The position numbers and the translations under genes are program-made. The notes beneath the pieces were generated by a model. That model was given only the letters and a program-made list of their open reading frames with translations. It did no database searches and had not been told where the DNA came from. Positions 1 to 7,230 of a DNA stretch of 57,775 nucleotides are shown in pieces; within the stretch, counting starts at the first letter, position 1; every line of letters starts with the position of its first letter. Source of the stretch: a virus; the IMG/VR virus record IMGVR_UViG_3300031654_000003, positions 1 through 57,775 of that record; one strand, given 5' to 3'.

Positions 1-126
1 TGATGTTTCTGTCAAAGTGCCGTGAGTGCCGGGGATGTTGCCATACTTCGGGAAAACTACCTCATAGCCTTTATTCTTACCCCATTCTTCTTTATTTGAA
101 ACAAACTGCCGAAAGCGATACATACT
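1..126. repeat. Terminal direct repeat, left copy (circular-contig overlap)
   Basis: These 126 bases are identical to 57631-57756. The repeat falls inside the capsid gene, and joining the two copies restores one continuous reading frame. This is expected when an assembler writes a circular or circularly permuted molecule as a line. It is probably not a biological terminal repeat, because nothing in the sequence distinguishes it from the rest of the gene. Confidence 0.95.
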
Positions 127-173
127 CTCCGTTGCTTCCAGAATATCTGCCGTAAGCCTGGGAAGGGTCAAAT
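1..173 (-). CDS. Major capsid protein, start of exon 2 (wraps to 57630)
   Basis: Read on the minus strand from 173, this is the first part of exon 2. It completes a Tyr codon (T from exon 1 plus AT) and encodes LTLPRLTADILEATES before the methionine at 123-121 that opens the long frame at the right end of the contig. An in-frame TAA at 180-178 lies in the intron just upstream, so without splicing the capsid N-terminus could not be made. The frame continues through position 1 into 57630 and ends at 56884. Confidence 0.85.
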
Positions 174-820
174 CAGTTTACTCTGACGCTTTCACGCCAG
201 ACTGGACCATATCTTCACCGGGTCTTTTCCAGTGCTCCACGTATGGCCTCTGAGGAGCGCCTTCCATTTAGGCTTCTTACTTTTTCGGCAAGCTCGATTT
301 CATAGGGGTCATAAGGAATCCGAGTGCATATAGGAGTTTCTTTGACTCTCTTTATTCTATGTTCAATGAAATCAAGCATAAGTTGTGCTCTTTCTCGCTT
401 TCCAATAAGATATGGCAAAACTAACTTGATAAGCTTTCGTGTATTCGCTAACTTATTAGTTTCCACTATCCATACTTGTTTTTTTGTTAATTTTGCTGAA
501 TGATTTCGATAGCGAAGATTAATTCCTGCTCGTTTGCAAATATCATAAGCCTTATCAGTCAATAACTTTTCTGTGTTATTTAAGCTAAAATTAGCTATAA
601 GGCGTCTGTATTTATCGCTTTTCTTATGGAAAGTAACACAAAACCAGAAAGAGCCTTCGCCATCAATAAGTCCACCCAAATAAGCCAATTCAACTTCAGA
701 TGGAAGGCTTTCCTGCTGATTGCCGATTGTTACATCCTGAAGATTGTTACAGTTAGGCAGTACTTCAGGCTTTACGGGTTCCCAGCATACAGTGGAGTTT
801 AAGGAGACCATTTTAACCAT
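174..820 (-). mobile_element. Group I self-splicing intron in the capsid gene
   Basis: The conserved core is readable on the minus strand: P element near 788-774 (ATGCTGGGAACCC), Q at 721-706 (AATCAGCAGG), R at 254-240 (CTCAGAGGCCATACG) and S at 215-204 (AAGATATGGTCC). P1 pairs exon bases 827-821 with the guide at 809-803 and puts a U-G pair at the splice site. P10 pairs the exon 2 start (ATTT) with the adjacent guide AAAT. P6 pairs 707-700 with 267-260 and has the endonuclease gene in its loop. P9 at 200-183 is a 7-bp hairpin with a GAAA tetraloop. The terminal G is at 174. Splicing removes 647 nt and joins the capsid frame exactly. Confidence 0.88.
215..820 (-). CDS. LAGLIDADG homing endonuclease encoded in the intron
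   Basis: This is a 201-aa frame with one LAGLIDADG-type motif, YLGGLIDGEGSF, at about residues 47-58. Its C-terminal helix (LPYLIGKRERAQLMLDFIE) resembles single-motif, homodimeric enzymes of the I-CreI type. Such enzymes cut intron-less alleles and so spread the intron. The first ATG is the first three bases of the intron, but residues 1-40 translate intron core sequence (P and Q), so the working start may be a later TTG near codon 45. The stop codon at 217-215 lies right before and overlaps the S element, so the gene fills the P6 loop and part of the 3' core. Confidence 0.85.
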   Translation of the reverse strand: MVKMVSLNSTVCWEPVKPEVLPNCNNLQDVTIGNQQESLPSEVELAYLGGLIDGEGSFWFCVTFHKKSDKYRRLIANFSLNNTEKLLTDKAYDICKRAGINLRYRNHSAKLTKKQVWIVETNKLANTRKLIKLVLPYLIGKRERAQLMLDFIEHRIKRVKETPICTRIPYDPYEIELAEKVRSLNGRRSSEAIRGALEKTR

Positions 821-863
821 AGCCTCCAGCCGTGTTTACGGCAAGTAATTGTTCAGTAGCCAT
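821..863 (-). CDS. Major capsid protein, exon 1
   Basis: Exon 1 encodes MATEQLLAVNTAGG plus the first base of a Tyr codon. A strong ribosome-binding site (AAGGAG) lies 8 bases before the ATG at 863-861. Read straight through, the frame stops at a TAA (815-813) two codons into the intron. The N-terminus resembles those of N4 gp56-type capsid proteins, which run from an AGG-type linker into a 'RFRQFV' segment, as this protein does after splicing. The scaffold gene ends 17 bp upstream. Confidence 0.85.
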
Positions 864-880
864 ATTACTTTCTCCTTATA

Positions 881-1693
881 TCAAATTGGTGATACACTTT
901 TGGTTCTTTCTCTCGCCGCCCTTGTTTTTTTGAGGTAATCCTGTTGTGTGAGCGGCGGCTCTACTGTTTTAGGAGCGGATATTCCTGAAGAACCAAGCCC
1001 CGCAGCCGCAGCAGCAGCCCCGGCAGCAGCCTTTTTCTTTCTCTCTTGCTCTGCTTTCTCCTGCTCGGTTTTAGCGACTGTTGCCCCTTCTTCCTGTAAG
1101 CCTTTGACGAAAGTACGTGCATCACTTATCGCGCCTTGGAGTGCAGTCTCTCTCTTCTCGCCTTTTTTGATTCGGTCATTGAAGAAATGAGTTACAAGCT
1201 GTTCTTTCGGGCCTTTATCTCCCAAGTCTGGAAATTGCTGCCTAAAACCTGTAACAAAGCTATTGGTTCGAATAATATTACTGACTTGACCAAGAACCTT
1301 CTGCATTTCCTTTTTATGCTCGGCGCGAGAGATGTAAGTTCCATCATCCTCACCGCCTGAAACGCTCAAATCACCTTCGCCTTGTAGTGTTTGAGCTTGG
1401 TTTTCAGCAGTACCGGATGGAGCTTCGCTTTCCCAATAAGGCTTGACGATTTCCAGGAGCTTTTTCGCCTCTTCTGCTTCCTGAGACGTCTTTGTAAACT
1501 GAGACTGGAGTTTTTTATGCTTCTCTTCCAGTTTCTTGTACTTATCTTCGGGGGTTTCTGTTTGCGTTTGACCTTCAGAAGTCTGTGTCCCAGCTTGAGA
1601 CTGGTCGGTAGTTTGCCCTTCCGGCGCAGTCTGCTGGGATTGACTATCCTGTCCTTCGGTCGTTACTGTTTGGTCTTGTTCTTGAATATCCAT
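881..1693 (-). CDS. Probable capsid scaffolding protein
   Basis: This 270-aa protein is very rich in Gln, Glu, Thr and Ser in its first 45 residues, then has a charged coiled-coil stretch at about 50-85. A short Ala-rich run lies at about 222-232, followed by a basic C-terminal tail. This composition is typical of internal scaffolds that guide procapsid assembly and are then lost. Its position directly before the major capsid gene fits that role. The ribosome-binding site is strong (AAAGGAG), and a terminator upstream suggests a transcript start in 1694-1760. No homology was searched, so the call rests on composition and position. Confidence 0.7.
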   Translation of the reverse strand: MDIQEQDQTVTTEGQDSQSQQTAPEGQTTDQSQAGTQTSEGQTQTETPEDKYKKLEEKHKKLQSQFTKTSQEAEEAKKLLEIVKPYWESEAPSGTAENQAQTLQGEGDLSVSGGEDDGTYISRAEHKKEMQKVLGQVSNIIRTNSFVTGFRQQFPDLGDKGPKEQLVTHFFNDRIKKGEKRETALQGAISDARTFVKGLQEEGATVAKTEQEKAEQERKKKAAAGAAAAAAGLGSSGISAPKTVEPPLTQQDYLKKTRAARERTKSVSPI

Positions 1694-1762
1694 TTTGTTA
1701 CTCCTTTTGAAACATGCGCCTGAGTCCCCAAAGGGTTGTTCAGACTGGTTTTTGAAACGGTT

Positions 1763-1812
1763 AAATAAAAAAAGCCCCTAAAGCTGCGCTATTTGCACAA
1801 CCATAGGGGCTA
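1763..1812 (-). terminator. Rho-independent terminator upstream of the scaffold gene
   Basis: On the minus strand AGCCCCTA pairs with TAGGGGCT (8 bp), followed by TTTTTTATTT. It would stop transcripts from the upstream small genes and so insulate scaffold and capsid expression. Confidence 0.85.
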
Positions 1813-1875
1813 TCATTTCAAGTTATCCCTAAACTCTATTTAATTGTCAGTCGAGTTTTGTTAGGTCACTTTCTC

Positions 1876-2070
1876 TCAACAAAAAATGTCTGGTTTTTGT
1901 CGCTCTATATCTTCTATTTCTTTAGGAGAGTATCCCTTCATTATCATTTCTATATTCCAAAAATATTTAGCAACTGATTTATCATCACAAATAATATCAT
2001 CAAAACCATCAAAATTAATACGTGTATTATGCCAGCTTTTACTTTTTTCATCTAATGGAAACTTATCCAT
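1876..2070 (-). CDS. Small hypothetical protein
   Basis: A 64-aa acidic protein with the segment KGYSPKEIEDIE, reminiscent of short helical regulators. It overlaps the end of the Tat-signal gene by 8 bases, suggesting translational coupling. Function unknown. Confidence 0.6.
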   Translation of the reverse strand: MDKFPLDEKSKSWHNTRINFDGFDDIICDDKSVAKYFWNIEMIMKGYSPKEIEDIERQKPDIFC

Positions 2071-2338
2071 TCAGTTTTGTCCCTTTTTTAATCATTCCAC
2101 ATTTAGGCAAAACTTCATATTCTCCAGAAAAAGGATTATATTTATAAACATTAGTTTCACTAAAAACTAATAAATCGACTTCAAGATTAGAACCAGAAGA
2201 GTCGCTATCTAATACCTTATAGCCCCAAATCTCCCCTGATTCTGAATCTTCTTGAGGCAATGCTTTCATCAATGACTTTACAAACGGCAAAGCCGCCAAA
2301 CCTGCAAATAAACTCTTTAGAAAACTTCTACGGTTCAT
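2063..2338 (-). CDS. Small exported protein with a Tat-type signal peptide
   Basis: The ATG at 2338 gives a 91-aa protein starting MNRRSFLKSLFAGLAALPFV. This is a twin-arginine signal (RRSFLK followed by a moderately hydrophobic stretch), so the product is probably folded in the cytoplasm and exported by the host Tat system. The mature part is short and acidic and has no recognised domain. The ATG overlaps the stop of the upstream membrane microprotein (ATGA). A longer frame from 2425 exists but would bury the signal, so it was not chosen. Confidence 0.7.
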   Translation of the reverse strand: MNRRSFLKSLFAGLAALPFVKSLMKALPQEDSESGEIWGYKVLDSDSSGSNLEVDLLVFSETNVYKYNPFSGEYEVLPKCGMIKKGTKLNG

Positions 2339-2442
2339 AGAAATTCCGCATACAAAAAAGCAAAAATAAAACATCCAATGGCTATAATGCCAAATAGAAA
2401 AGCTGCAAATTCTAATTTTGACCATTTTTTAATTGGTTTCAT
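2335..2442 (-). CDS. 35-aa single-pass membrane protein
   Basis: The frame encodes a basic N-terminus (MKPIKKWSK) followed by one hydrophobic helix (AAFLFGIIAIGCFIFAFLYA). The stop overlaps the start of the Tat-signal protein as ATGA, so the two are probably translated together. Function unknown. Confidence 0.6.
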   Translation of the reverse strand: MKPIKKWSKLEFAAFLFGIIAIGCFIFAFLYAEFL

Positions 2443-2454
2443 TTCTGCGCCTTT

Positions 2455-2640
2455 TTAACCGCCTGCAAACTCTTTCCTTGCTATCTTTATCCTCTCCCGC
2501 TCCGATTCTTTTACTATATCCTGTACCTCACCTTCATAAAAATTTATCTCAAGCTTTAACTGGCCTGTAAATTTCGGCTTATGCAGCTTCAAAGAACATA
2601 TTATAGCTTCTATCTCTTTTAGCACAACCTCAATGTTCAT
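2455..2640 (-). CDS. Small hypothetical protein
   Basis: A 61-aa protein, mostly predicted helical, Glu- and Lys-rich. It overlaps the upstream gene by 4 bases (ATGA type). No recognised domain. Confidence 0.55.
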   Translation of the reverse strand: MNIEVVLKEIEAIICSLKLHKPKFTGQLKLEINFYEGEVQDIVKESERERIKIARKEFAGG

Positions 2641-3008
2641 AATTGCAGTTCTACAATAGCACCTTTCTTAGATTCACATAAATGCTTAACCAACATTTTT
2701 TCAGTCTTTTCTGACATAGAATTAACAAAATGACGAATCATAACTAGATTATTACCAGCAACCCAAAAATCCCAATCGATAATTTGCCTGTTACAAAAGT
2801 GTTGAAGTTCTACTCCGACTTCATTACCACCATAAGGACCAAACAGTCTAACTTCGGGTTGATTCGTAACCAGTATTTTTGATACTGCTTGTTCATCTAA
2901 AGGGCGATACTTATCCCGCCAAAAATCATCGTTTCGTTTTAATTCAAGATAAAAAAACTTTTTAGTCACAAAAGGCCAAAGTTTCCCAATTATTCGTCTT
3001 AGTTTCAT
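2637..3008 (-). CDS. Hypothetical protein
   Basis: A 123-aa basic protein with no recognised motif or membrane segment. It is packed between other small genes in the stretch between portal and scaffold. Function unknown. Confidence 0.6.
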   Translation of the reverse strand: MKLRRIIGKLWPFVTKKFFYLELKRNDDFWRDKYRPLDEQAVSKILVTNQPEVRLFGPYGGNEVGVELQHFCNRQIIDWDFWVAGNNLVMIRHFVNSMSEKTEKMLVKHLCESKKGAIVELQL

Positions 3009-3009
3009 C

Positions 3010-3180
3010 TTAGCTAAAAATAAACCTTATAGAACCAAATGAGCCAAATTCTCCATTAACCAGAGATACATAATCTCCACGCTTTGTAAGTCTTTCTATG
3101 TGCCTATTAAAATAATACTTAGCTTTGGGAGTTAACATACGCAAATTGCCCTGAAACATTTTTTTGCTATTCTTACTCAT
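3010..3180 (-). CDS. Small basic hypothetical protein
   Basis: A 56-aa frame starting MSKNSKKMFQGNLRML. Its ATG overlaps the stop of the preceding gene, and it ends 1 base before the next gene starts. Tight coupling supports it as a real gene. Function unknown. Confidence 0.6.
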   Translation of the reverse strand: MSKNSKKMFQGNLRMLTPKAKYYFNRHIERLTKRGDYVSLVNGEFGSFGSIRFIFS

Positions 3181-3382
3181 TTTGAGGATTTGCTAAAATC
3201 ATTGTATAGATAACATTTCCATGTCGGCAATTTTTGTTTACTTCATAATAAGATATAATCGGCTCCAAAACCGTTCTATAACAAAATGGACAATAGTAAA
3301 GAAGCATTTTCATGGTTGCATTGCCCATTTCATCAAAATTGTAATACTTACTATTGAGTATAGGGTCAGTTTCTTTATTCAT
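3173..3382 (-). CDS. Small Cys-containing hypothetical protein
   Basis: A 69-aa protein with a CPFC motif and a later Cys/His pair (CRHG), which may bind zinc. It overlaps its neighbours by 8 bases on both sides. Function unknown. Confidence 0.6.
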   Translation of the reverse strand: MNKETDPILNSKYYNFDEMGNATMKMLLYYCPFCYRTVLEPIISYYEVNKNCRHGNVIYTMILANPQNE

Positions 3383-3674
3383 TTTGACCCTTTAATGCAG
3401 CCTCCTTCAAAATCTTATCAGCCTCCTCGCCCTCAGCTAACGTAGATTCCACTAACACAAAAATGGCATCTATGGCGTTTATGCTTTGCTGAACGTAGTT
3501 CAGGTCTATAATGTTCTCGAACTTCTTGCTGAGCATGGTCTTGATAAGCCCCTCCCGCCTTCCGGCAAGTGCCGGTCTAATTACTTCTGTCCAGCCGCGA
3601 GTCCTTATGGTCTCGTTTACCATACCAGCCCGCTCGGACATCTCTTGTAATTCGATTTCAGGTATCTCAACCAT
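3375..3674 (-). CDS. Hypothetical protein of the head-gene region
   Basis: A 99-aa acidic, helical protein. It overlaps the gene before it and the one after it by 8 bases each, so these genes form one translation-coupled run. No recognised domain. Confidence 0.6.
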   Translation of the reverse strand: MVEIPEIELQEMSERAGMVNETIRTRGWTEVIRPALAGRREGLIKTMLSKKFENIIDLNYVQQSINAIDAIFVLVESTLAEGEEADKILKEAALKGQNE

Positions 3675-3993
3675 TTCTACGCATTTGCTCCTTCTTCTGA
3701 CGCCTCTTGTCTATGTAGGCTTGACTGGCCTGTTTGGATAGGTCATCAGGCATACAAAGCTTTTGAACTTCTAAGGTATAATCGAACTTTTTGCCCTTGC
3801 CTTCATCACTTGACCTTATGCCGACAAGTTTGCAATCTGCCTGTACTTTCATCATTTTACCGATGTCTTGGTCATCAAAGCTGGATATACCACCCACGCC
3901 TTTATCGCTATAGTAAATTGTCGGATAGTATTTCTTCTTTGAAGATTTGCCAACTGCCTCAACTGGTTTCTCAGCTAAATCTATGGTTTTCAT
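3667..3993 (-). CDS. Hypothetical protein resembling small phage head-region proteins
   Basis: A 108-aa protein. The segment KKYYPTIYYSDKGVGG followed by a domain with alternating hydrophobic strands recalls small proteins often found between portal and capsid genes of podoviruses. The basic C-terminal tail (DKRRQKKEQMRR) recurs in shorter form in the 71-aa protein at 4193-4408. The role is not established. Confidence 0.6.
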   Translation of the reverse strand: MKTIDLAEKPVEAVGKSSKKKYYPTIYYSDKGVGGISSFDDQDIGKMMKVQADCKLVGIRSSDEGKGKKFDYTLEVQKLCMPDDLSKQASQAYIDKRRQKKEQMRRNG

Positions 3994-4196
3994 GTCACTT
4001 TCCTTTGCTTGTTACAGAGGGGTATTTTGTTTAGGCGTAATTCTTTACGCACACTATCAATAGTTAATCCCCATATTTCGCTTAATTTGCGTATTGAACG
4101 ACCATAAATAACGTATTCTCGATACCACCATTTCTTGCTGAATTGTCTTAAATCTTGGCATTTTATTCTTTCTATTTTTAGCCAATTTGCATTCAT
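3990..4196 (-). CDS. Small helix-turn-helix protein
   Basis: A 68-aa basic protein. The stretch YGRSIRKLSEIWGLTIDSV at about residues 31-49 fits a DNA-binding helix-turn-helix. It overlaps its neighbours by 4 bases at each end (ATGA type). It may be a local regulator or DNA-packaging accessory (inference). Confidence 0.55.
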   Translation of the reverse strand: MNANWLKIERIKCQDLRQFSKKWWYREYVIYGRSIRKLSEIWGLTIDSVRKELRLNKIPLCNKQRKVT

Positions 4197-4408
4197 TTCT
4201 TCGTCTTTCTCTGCTTCTCTCTCCGCTTATCTACATAAGCTTTCTGCTTTACGTCCTGAGCAGGCGTGCCAGTTGGAATAAATCCATGCTCGATTGCGTT
4301 CAGTAATCTCTTTTGGCTCTTGGCCTTCTTTTTTGTGGTATTCTTGGCTTTGACACCGTGCGGCGTTGATACTTGATATCCATCGACCTTTTTTATCTTA
4401 ACTGGCAT
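4193..4408 (-). CDS. Small basic protein
   Basis: A 71-aa, strongly basic protein starting MPVKIKKVDGYQVSTPHG. Short proteins with this kind of MPVK...GY start are common in phage head regions. The Lys/Arg-rich C-terminus suggests nucleic-acid contact. Function unknown. Confidence 0.6.
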   Translation of the reverse strand: MPVKIKKVDGYQVSTPHGVKAKNTTKKKAKSQKRLLNAIEHGFIPTGTPAQDVKQKAYVDKRREKQRKTKK

Positions 4409-4420
4409 GGGTTTATCTCC

Positions 4421-4588
4421 TTATCTTTCCTCTTTGGGTTCTACATAACATTCAGAACATACATGAAAACCACCACGATTAGTGACTAAAAAATACTCCC
4501 ACGGTCTCTCTCGGCACTTTTCGCAATAGATTATTTCATGCTCCTGCAATTGAGCCACTATGCTCTTCAGCTTTTTTAGAGTCAGCAT
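4421..4588 (-). CDS. 55-aa zinc-ribbon-like protein
   Basis: The frame has two Cys pairs, CEKC and CSEC, about 20 residues apart with an aromatic-rich linker, a usual zinc-ribbon layout. It starts inside the end of the gene at 4536-4709, in another frame. Confidence 0.55.
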   Translation of the reverse strand: MLTLKKLKSIVAQLQEHEIIYCEKCRERPWEYFLVTNRGGFHVCSECYVEPKEER

Positions 4589-4709
4589 TTTTTAACTTGT
4601 TATAACTTTCTACGGTTTGGCAACCACAATCAATCTTTGGTACAAAGTCCGATGCGCCTATGAAAATAGGAGGTTTGTTTTTCTGCTTTTCTTTGGTTTT
4701 TGTTTCCAT
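4536..4709 (-). CDS. Small hypothetical protein after portal
   Basis: A 57-aa frame starting METKTKEKQKNKPPIF, immediately after the portal stop. Its last 53 bases also encode the start of the zinc-ribbon-like protein in a different frame. Function unknown. Confidence 0.5.
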   Translation of the reverse strand: METKTKEKQKNKPPIFIGASDFVPKIDCGCQTVESYNKLKNADSKKAEEHSGSIAGA

Positions 4710-4710
4710 T

Positions 4711-6801
4711 TTAAGCTACCTTCAGCTTCGTCAATTCCTGCGGATTCATTCCAGCTACCTGCTTTCGGGCATCCTCTGCCGCCCTCTGCTGGATTGCCTG
4801 CGAAACGCCTGGGGGCAAAGCCTGTTGACCTGCTGGCTGACCAACTGGCGGCATCATTCCACCCACCTGCTGCATTGCTCCACCTGGCTGCATTCCTAAA
4901 CCTGCCTGTGGTGGCATCAAGGCTGGCTGTCCCTGCTCTAAAGCCTGACCACCCATCTGAGACTCGAACTCCTCATCCTCAATATAAACATCCCCGATGT
5001 TCCACACGTCCAAGAGTCGCTTCCAAAGGTCATTAACCTTTGTTCTTTGCTTAAGTTCTGGGCTTTTCAAAGACAACGTCAGGCTGTGCATCAGCTTTTC
5101 TACCTGCTCTCTTTGAAGGAGCAGGAGCGATAAACCACCAACATCGAACTGGTATTTCTTGTCGGTAAAGTTCCCGAACTGAACCATCATAGCGTAAGAA
5201 TCCTCAAGAATCCTCCTTATCGAGTTCTGCTCAAGGTCGCGGGCTATTACATCAAAATAACCATGCGATTCGGCAGTTTTAATTTGAACTTCACCAAGCG
5301 TTTTATCTTTTTTGCCCTCTAATCCACTAATAAATTCTGTCACGGCATGACCTTCTTGCATCTCTCTGTCAATTATCTCATAAGACTTAAATACATCTTG
5401 CTTCAAAGGAGTAACAATTACTTCTCGAATGACCTGTTTGCCGTCAGAATTAACCCTTATCTGCTTGCCTGGGTAAAGCCTCAGCATGGCCTGTGGGTTT
5501 TCTAAATCGTGTGGGTTGTACTCAAACATCTTGTTTACAGTGTAGTTCAGGTTGTCTATCGCCATATTGATGATGTTGTTCAAGGTAAGCTGCAACTTGG
5601 CCTCTGCCTGAACCAAAGAAACACCGGCTATCCCTCTGTGCGGATAGACGATTGGAATGGTAAAATTGTAAGGAATCTTCTTGTCTTTGAATGGAATATC
5701 CTGCTTGCTGATGAGGTACTGCTCGTTTGCCAGCATCATCAATTGGTCTTTCCTGGACTTCTTGCCGTCCTTCGAAACCACCTTGCCCCAGAATTGAAGG
5801 ACTTCCACCCTTTTATCCGAAAGATGAGTATGCTTACTCAGCCCCAGTCTTCTTGCTGTTTTGGCCTCTTCGTCACTATTTACGTAATCACCCTCTATCT
5901 TCCTAATTTCGGCCATGTCGAAGATTTCAGTCTCACCACCTTCTGCCATCGCTGAATTGGTATTTTCCGCCCATTCGTAAAGCTCAGACAAGTCCATTAC
6001 AATCCGCTCAACGATATATTTCGGTGGCTTCCTCTGAAAAGGCTTGTATGCAGGGTCAATATAAAGGTTCAAGACATCAACATTAGTGTACTCAACCAGC
6101 TTCTCCTCCTTGTCCCAAACCCTCTTTAGGCAACCGAAACCCAATAGAATCGCCGTCTTTATCATCTCGGCATAAGCTACCACAAAGTTAGTTTTCTTCA
6201 GAAGACTCTTAAATCTTCTTTCGGTCTCCCTCAACTCATCGTTCTTGTCATCAAGGTCAGCCTGAATATCTTTTAGCTCTTTCTGAAGCCCTATAACGGA
6301 TAGTTCAATCTCTCTTAAGTCTTCTCTGGGTCTTCCCATTGATGTTAGCTGTTGATATTGCTCAAAAGCGGCTCGAATTTGCCTTCTAATCTTCCTCATG
6401 CTGTTGTTTATCGCTGCAATCTCATCCTCATCATGCTCGACATTAAAAAGCTTTGAGACCTGAAGAATAGCCCTTTTAATCAGCATTGAGGCCCGTTCAA
6501 CAACCATAAACAGCTTGGGAATAAAGAGCTTTGACTGCCAGTTCTCTTTGAGTGAATTATCCTGCTTGTTCTGGTAGATATCCCAAAGCTCCCGCTGCTG
6601 AGTCCTTAAATCTTTGGTTGATTCATCAGCCTCTTTCTTGCCGTTTATAATATAGCTCTTGAGATAATCCTTGTCGTTAAGGCTGTCATCTACCTCTTGC
6701 TCGGCCTTCGGCTGCATCTTCTTCTTTAAGTCGGCAGCATCCTCGGCGTGCTCTTTTTCCTGCTCAGAAACACTTATGTTTTTACGACTTCGCTTTGCCA
6801 T
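4711..6801 (-). CDS. Portal protein
   Basis: A 696-aa protein, the usual size for a podoviral portal. Portals form the 12-subunit ring at one capsid vertex through which DNA enters and leaves. The N-terminal half contains NWQSKLFIPKLFMVVERA and a long charged coiled coil (about residues 120-200); the C-terminal 90 residues are Pro/Gly/Gln-rich. The gene follows the large terminase and precedes scaffold and capsid, the conserved packaging order. Portal sequences diverge strongly, so the call combines length, motif style and order. Confidence 0.82.
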   Translation of the reverse strand: MAKRSRKNISVSEQEKEHAEDAADLKKKMQPKAEQEVDDSLNDKDYLKSYIINGKKEADESTKDLRTQQRELWDIYQNKQDNSLKENWQSKLFIPKLFMVVERASMLIKRAILQVSKLFNVEHDEDEIAAINNSMRKIRRQIRAAFEQYQQLTSMGRPREDLREIELSVIGLQKELKDIQADLDDKNDELRETERRFKSLLKKTNFVVAYAEMIKTAILLGFGCLKRVWDKEEKLVEYTNVDVLNLYIDPAYKPFQRKPPKYIVERIVMDLSELYEWAENTNSAMAEGGETEIFDMAEIRKIEGDYVNSDEEAKTARRLGLSKHTHLSDKRVEVLQFWGKVVSKDGKKSRKDQLMMLANEQYLISKQDIPFKDKKIPYNFTIPIVYPHRGIAGVSLVQAEAKLQLTLNNIINMAIDNLNYTVNKMFEYNPHDLENPQAMLRLYPGKQIRVNSDGKQVIREVIVTPLKQDVFKSYEIIDREMQEGHAVTEFISGLEGKKDKTLGEVQIKTAESHGYFDVIARDLEQNSIRRILEDSYAMMVQFGNFTDKKYQFDVGGLSLLLLQREQVEKLMHSLTLSLKSPELKQRTKVNDLWKRLLDVWNIGDVYIEDEEFESQMGGQALEQGQPALMPPQAGLGMQPGGAMQQVGGMMPPVGQPAGQQALPPGVSQAIQQRAAEDARKQVAGMNPQELTKLKVA

Positions 6802-6803
6802 CT

Positions 6804-6917
6804 TTATTTGCTCTTATACGGCGTGCCTATTGGGCCTTTACGATTTCCTCTACCTAAGCCTCGGCCCATACCCTTACTACGAATCTTACTGCCTGGACAT
6901 TTCTTCTTCTTTGCCAT
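6804..6917 (-). CDS. 37-aa highly basic microprotein
   Basis: The frame starts MAKKKKCPGSKIRSKGMGRG and is dominated by Lys, Arg and Gly. It ends 2 bases before the portal start. It may bind DNA or RNA, or be a small head component (inference). A similar basic Gly-rich microprotein is at 29419-29508. Confidence 0.55.
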   Translation of the reverse strand: MAKKKKCPGSKIRSKGMGRGLGRGNRKGPIGTPYKSK

Positions 6918-6957
6918 TCAATTCCTTCACTAATTCATTAACATTAAAACGAGCTGA

Positions 6958-7209
6958 TCATTTATCGCACTCAAATTCCCTACTCCCGCGACTTAGACTT
7001 TTAAGTAAAGAAATATCAATCATTTCATCCGCATCCAGCTTAGCCTCAAACTCCCCGCACCAATCATTAAAATCAACAGGAGGCCATCTGGCACTAACAC
7101 CTGATGTTGAACTATATTTATTCTCCACTACGATTGGTGAACGTCTTCTACAACAAAGAATATCCCACCACTTACAATCTTTGCAGGTCTGTGTCTTTTC
7201 TTTACTCAC
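6958..7209 (-). CDS. Small Cys-rich protein
   Basis: An 83-aa protein with CKDCKWW near the N-terminus, a CC pair, and WCGEFEAK near the middle. The CKDCKWW...CGEF pattern is a known style of small phage zinc-binding proteins. Function unknown. Confidence 0.6.
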   Translation of the reverse strand: MSKEKTQTCKDCKWWDILCCRRRSPIVVENKYSSTSGVSARWPPVDFNDWCGEFEAKLDADEMIDISLLKSLSRGSREFECDK

Positions 7210-7230
7210 AAGCTCGTCCTCATTATTTTT

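Noticed and set aside
1-126. True terminal redundancy of a linear phage
   Set aside because: The repeat lies within one gene that continues across it, and the right copy runs directly into adapter sequence, so an assembly overlap is the simpler reading.
2339-2425. Longer start for the Tat-signal protein (2425)
   Set aside because: It would hide the RR signal 29 residues inside and overlaps a better-supported membrane microprotein frame with ATGA coupling.
4617-5036. 139-aa rightward frame
   Set aside because: Antisense of the Pro/Gln/Gly-rich portal end; low-complexity composition explains the open frame.
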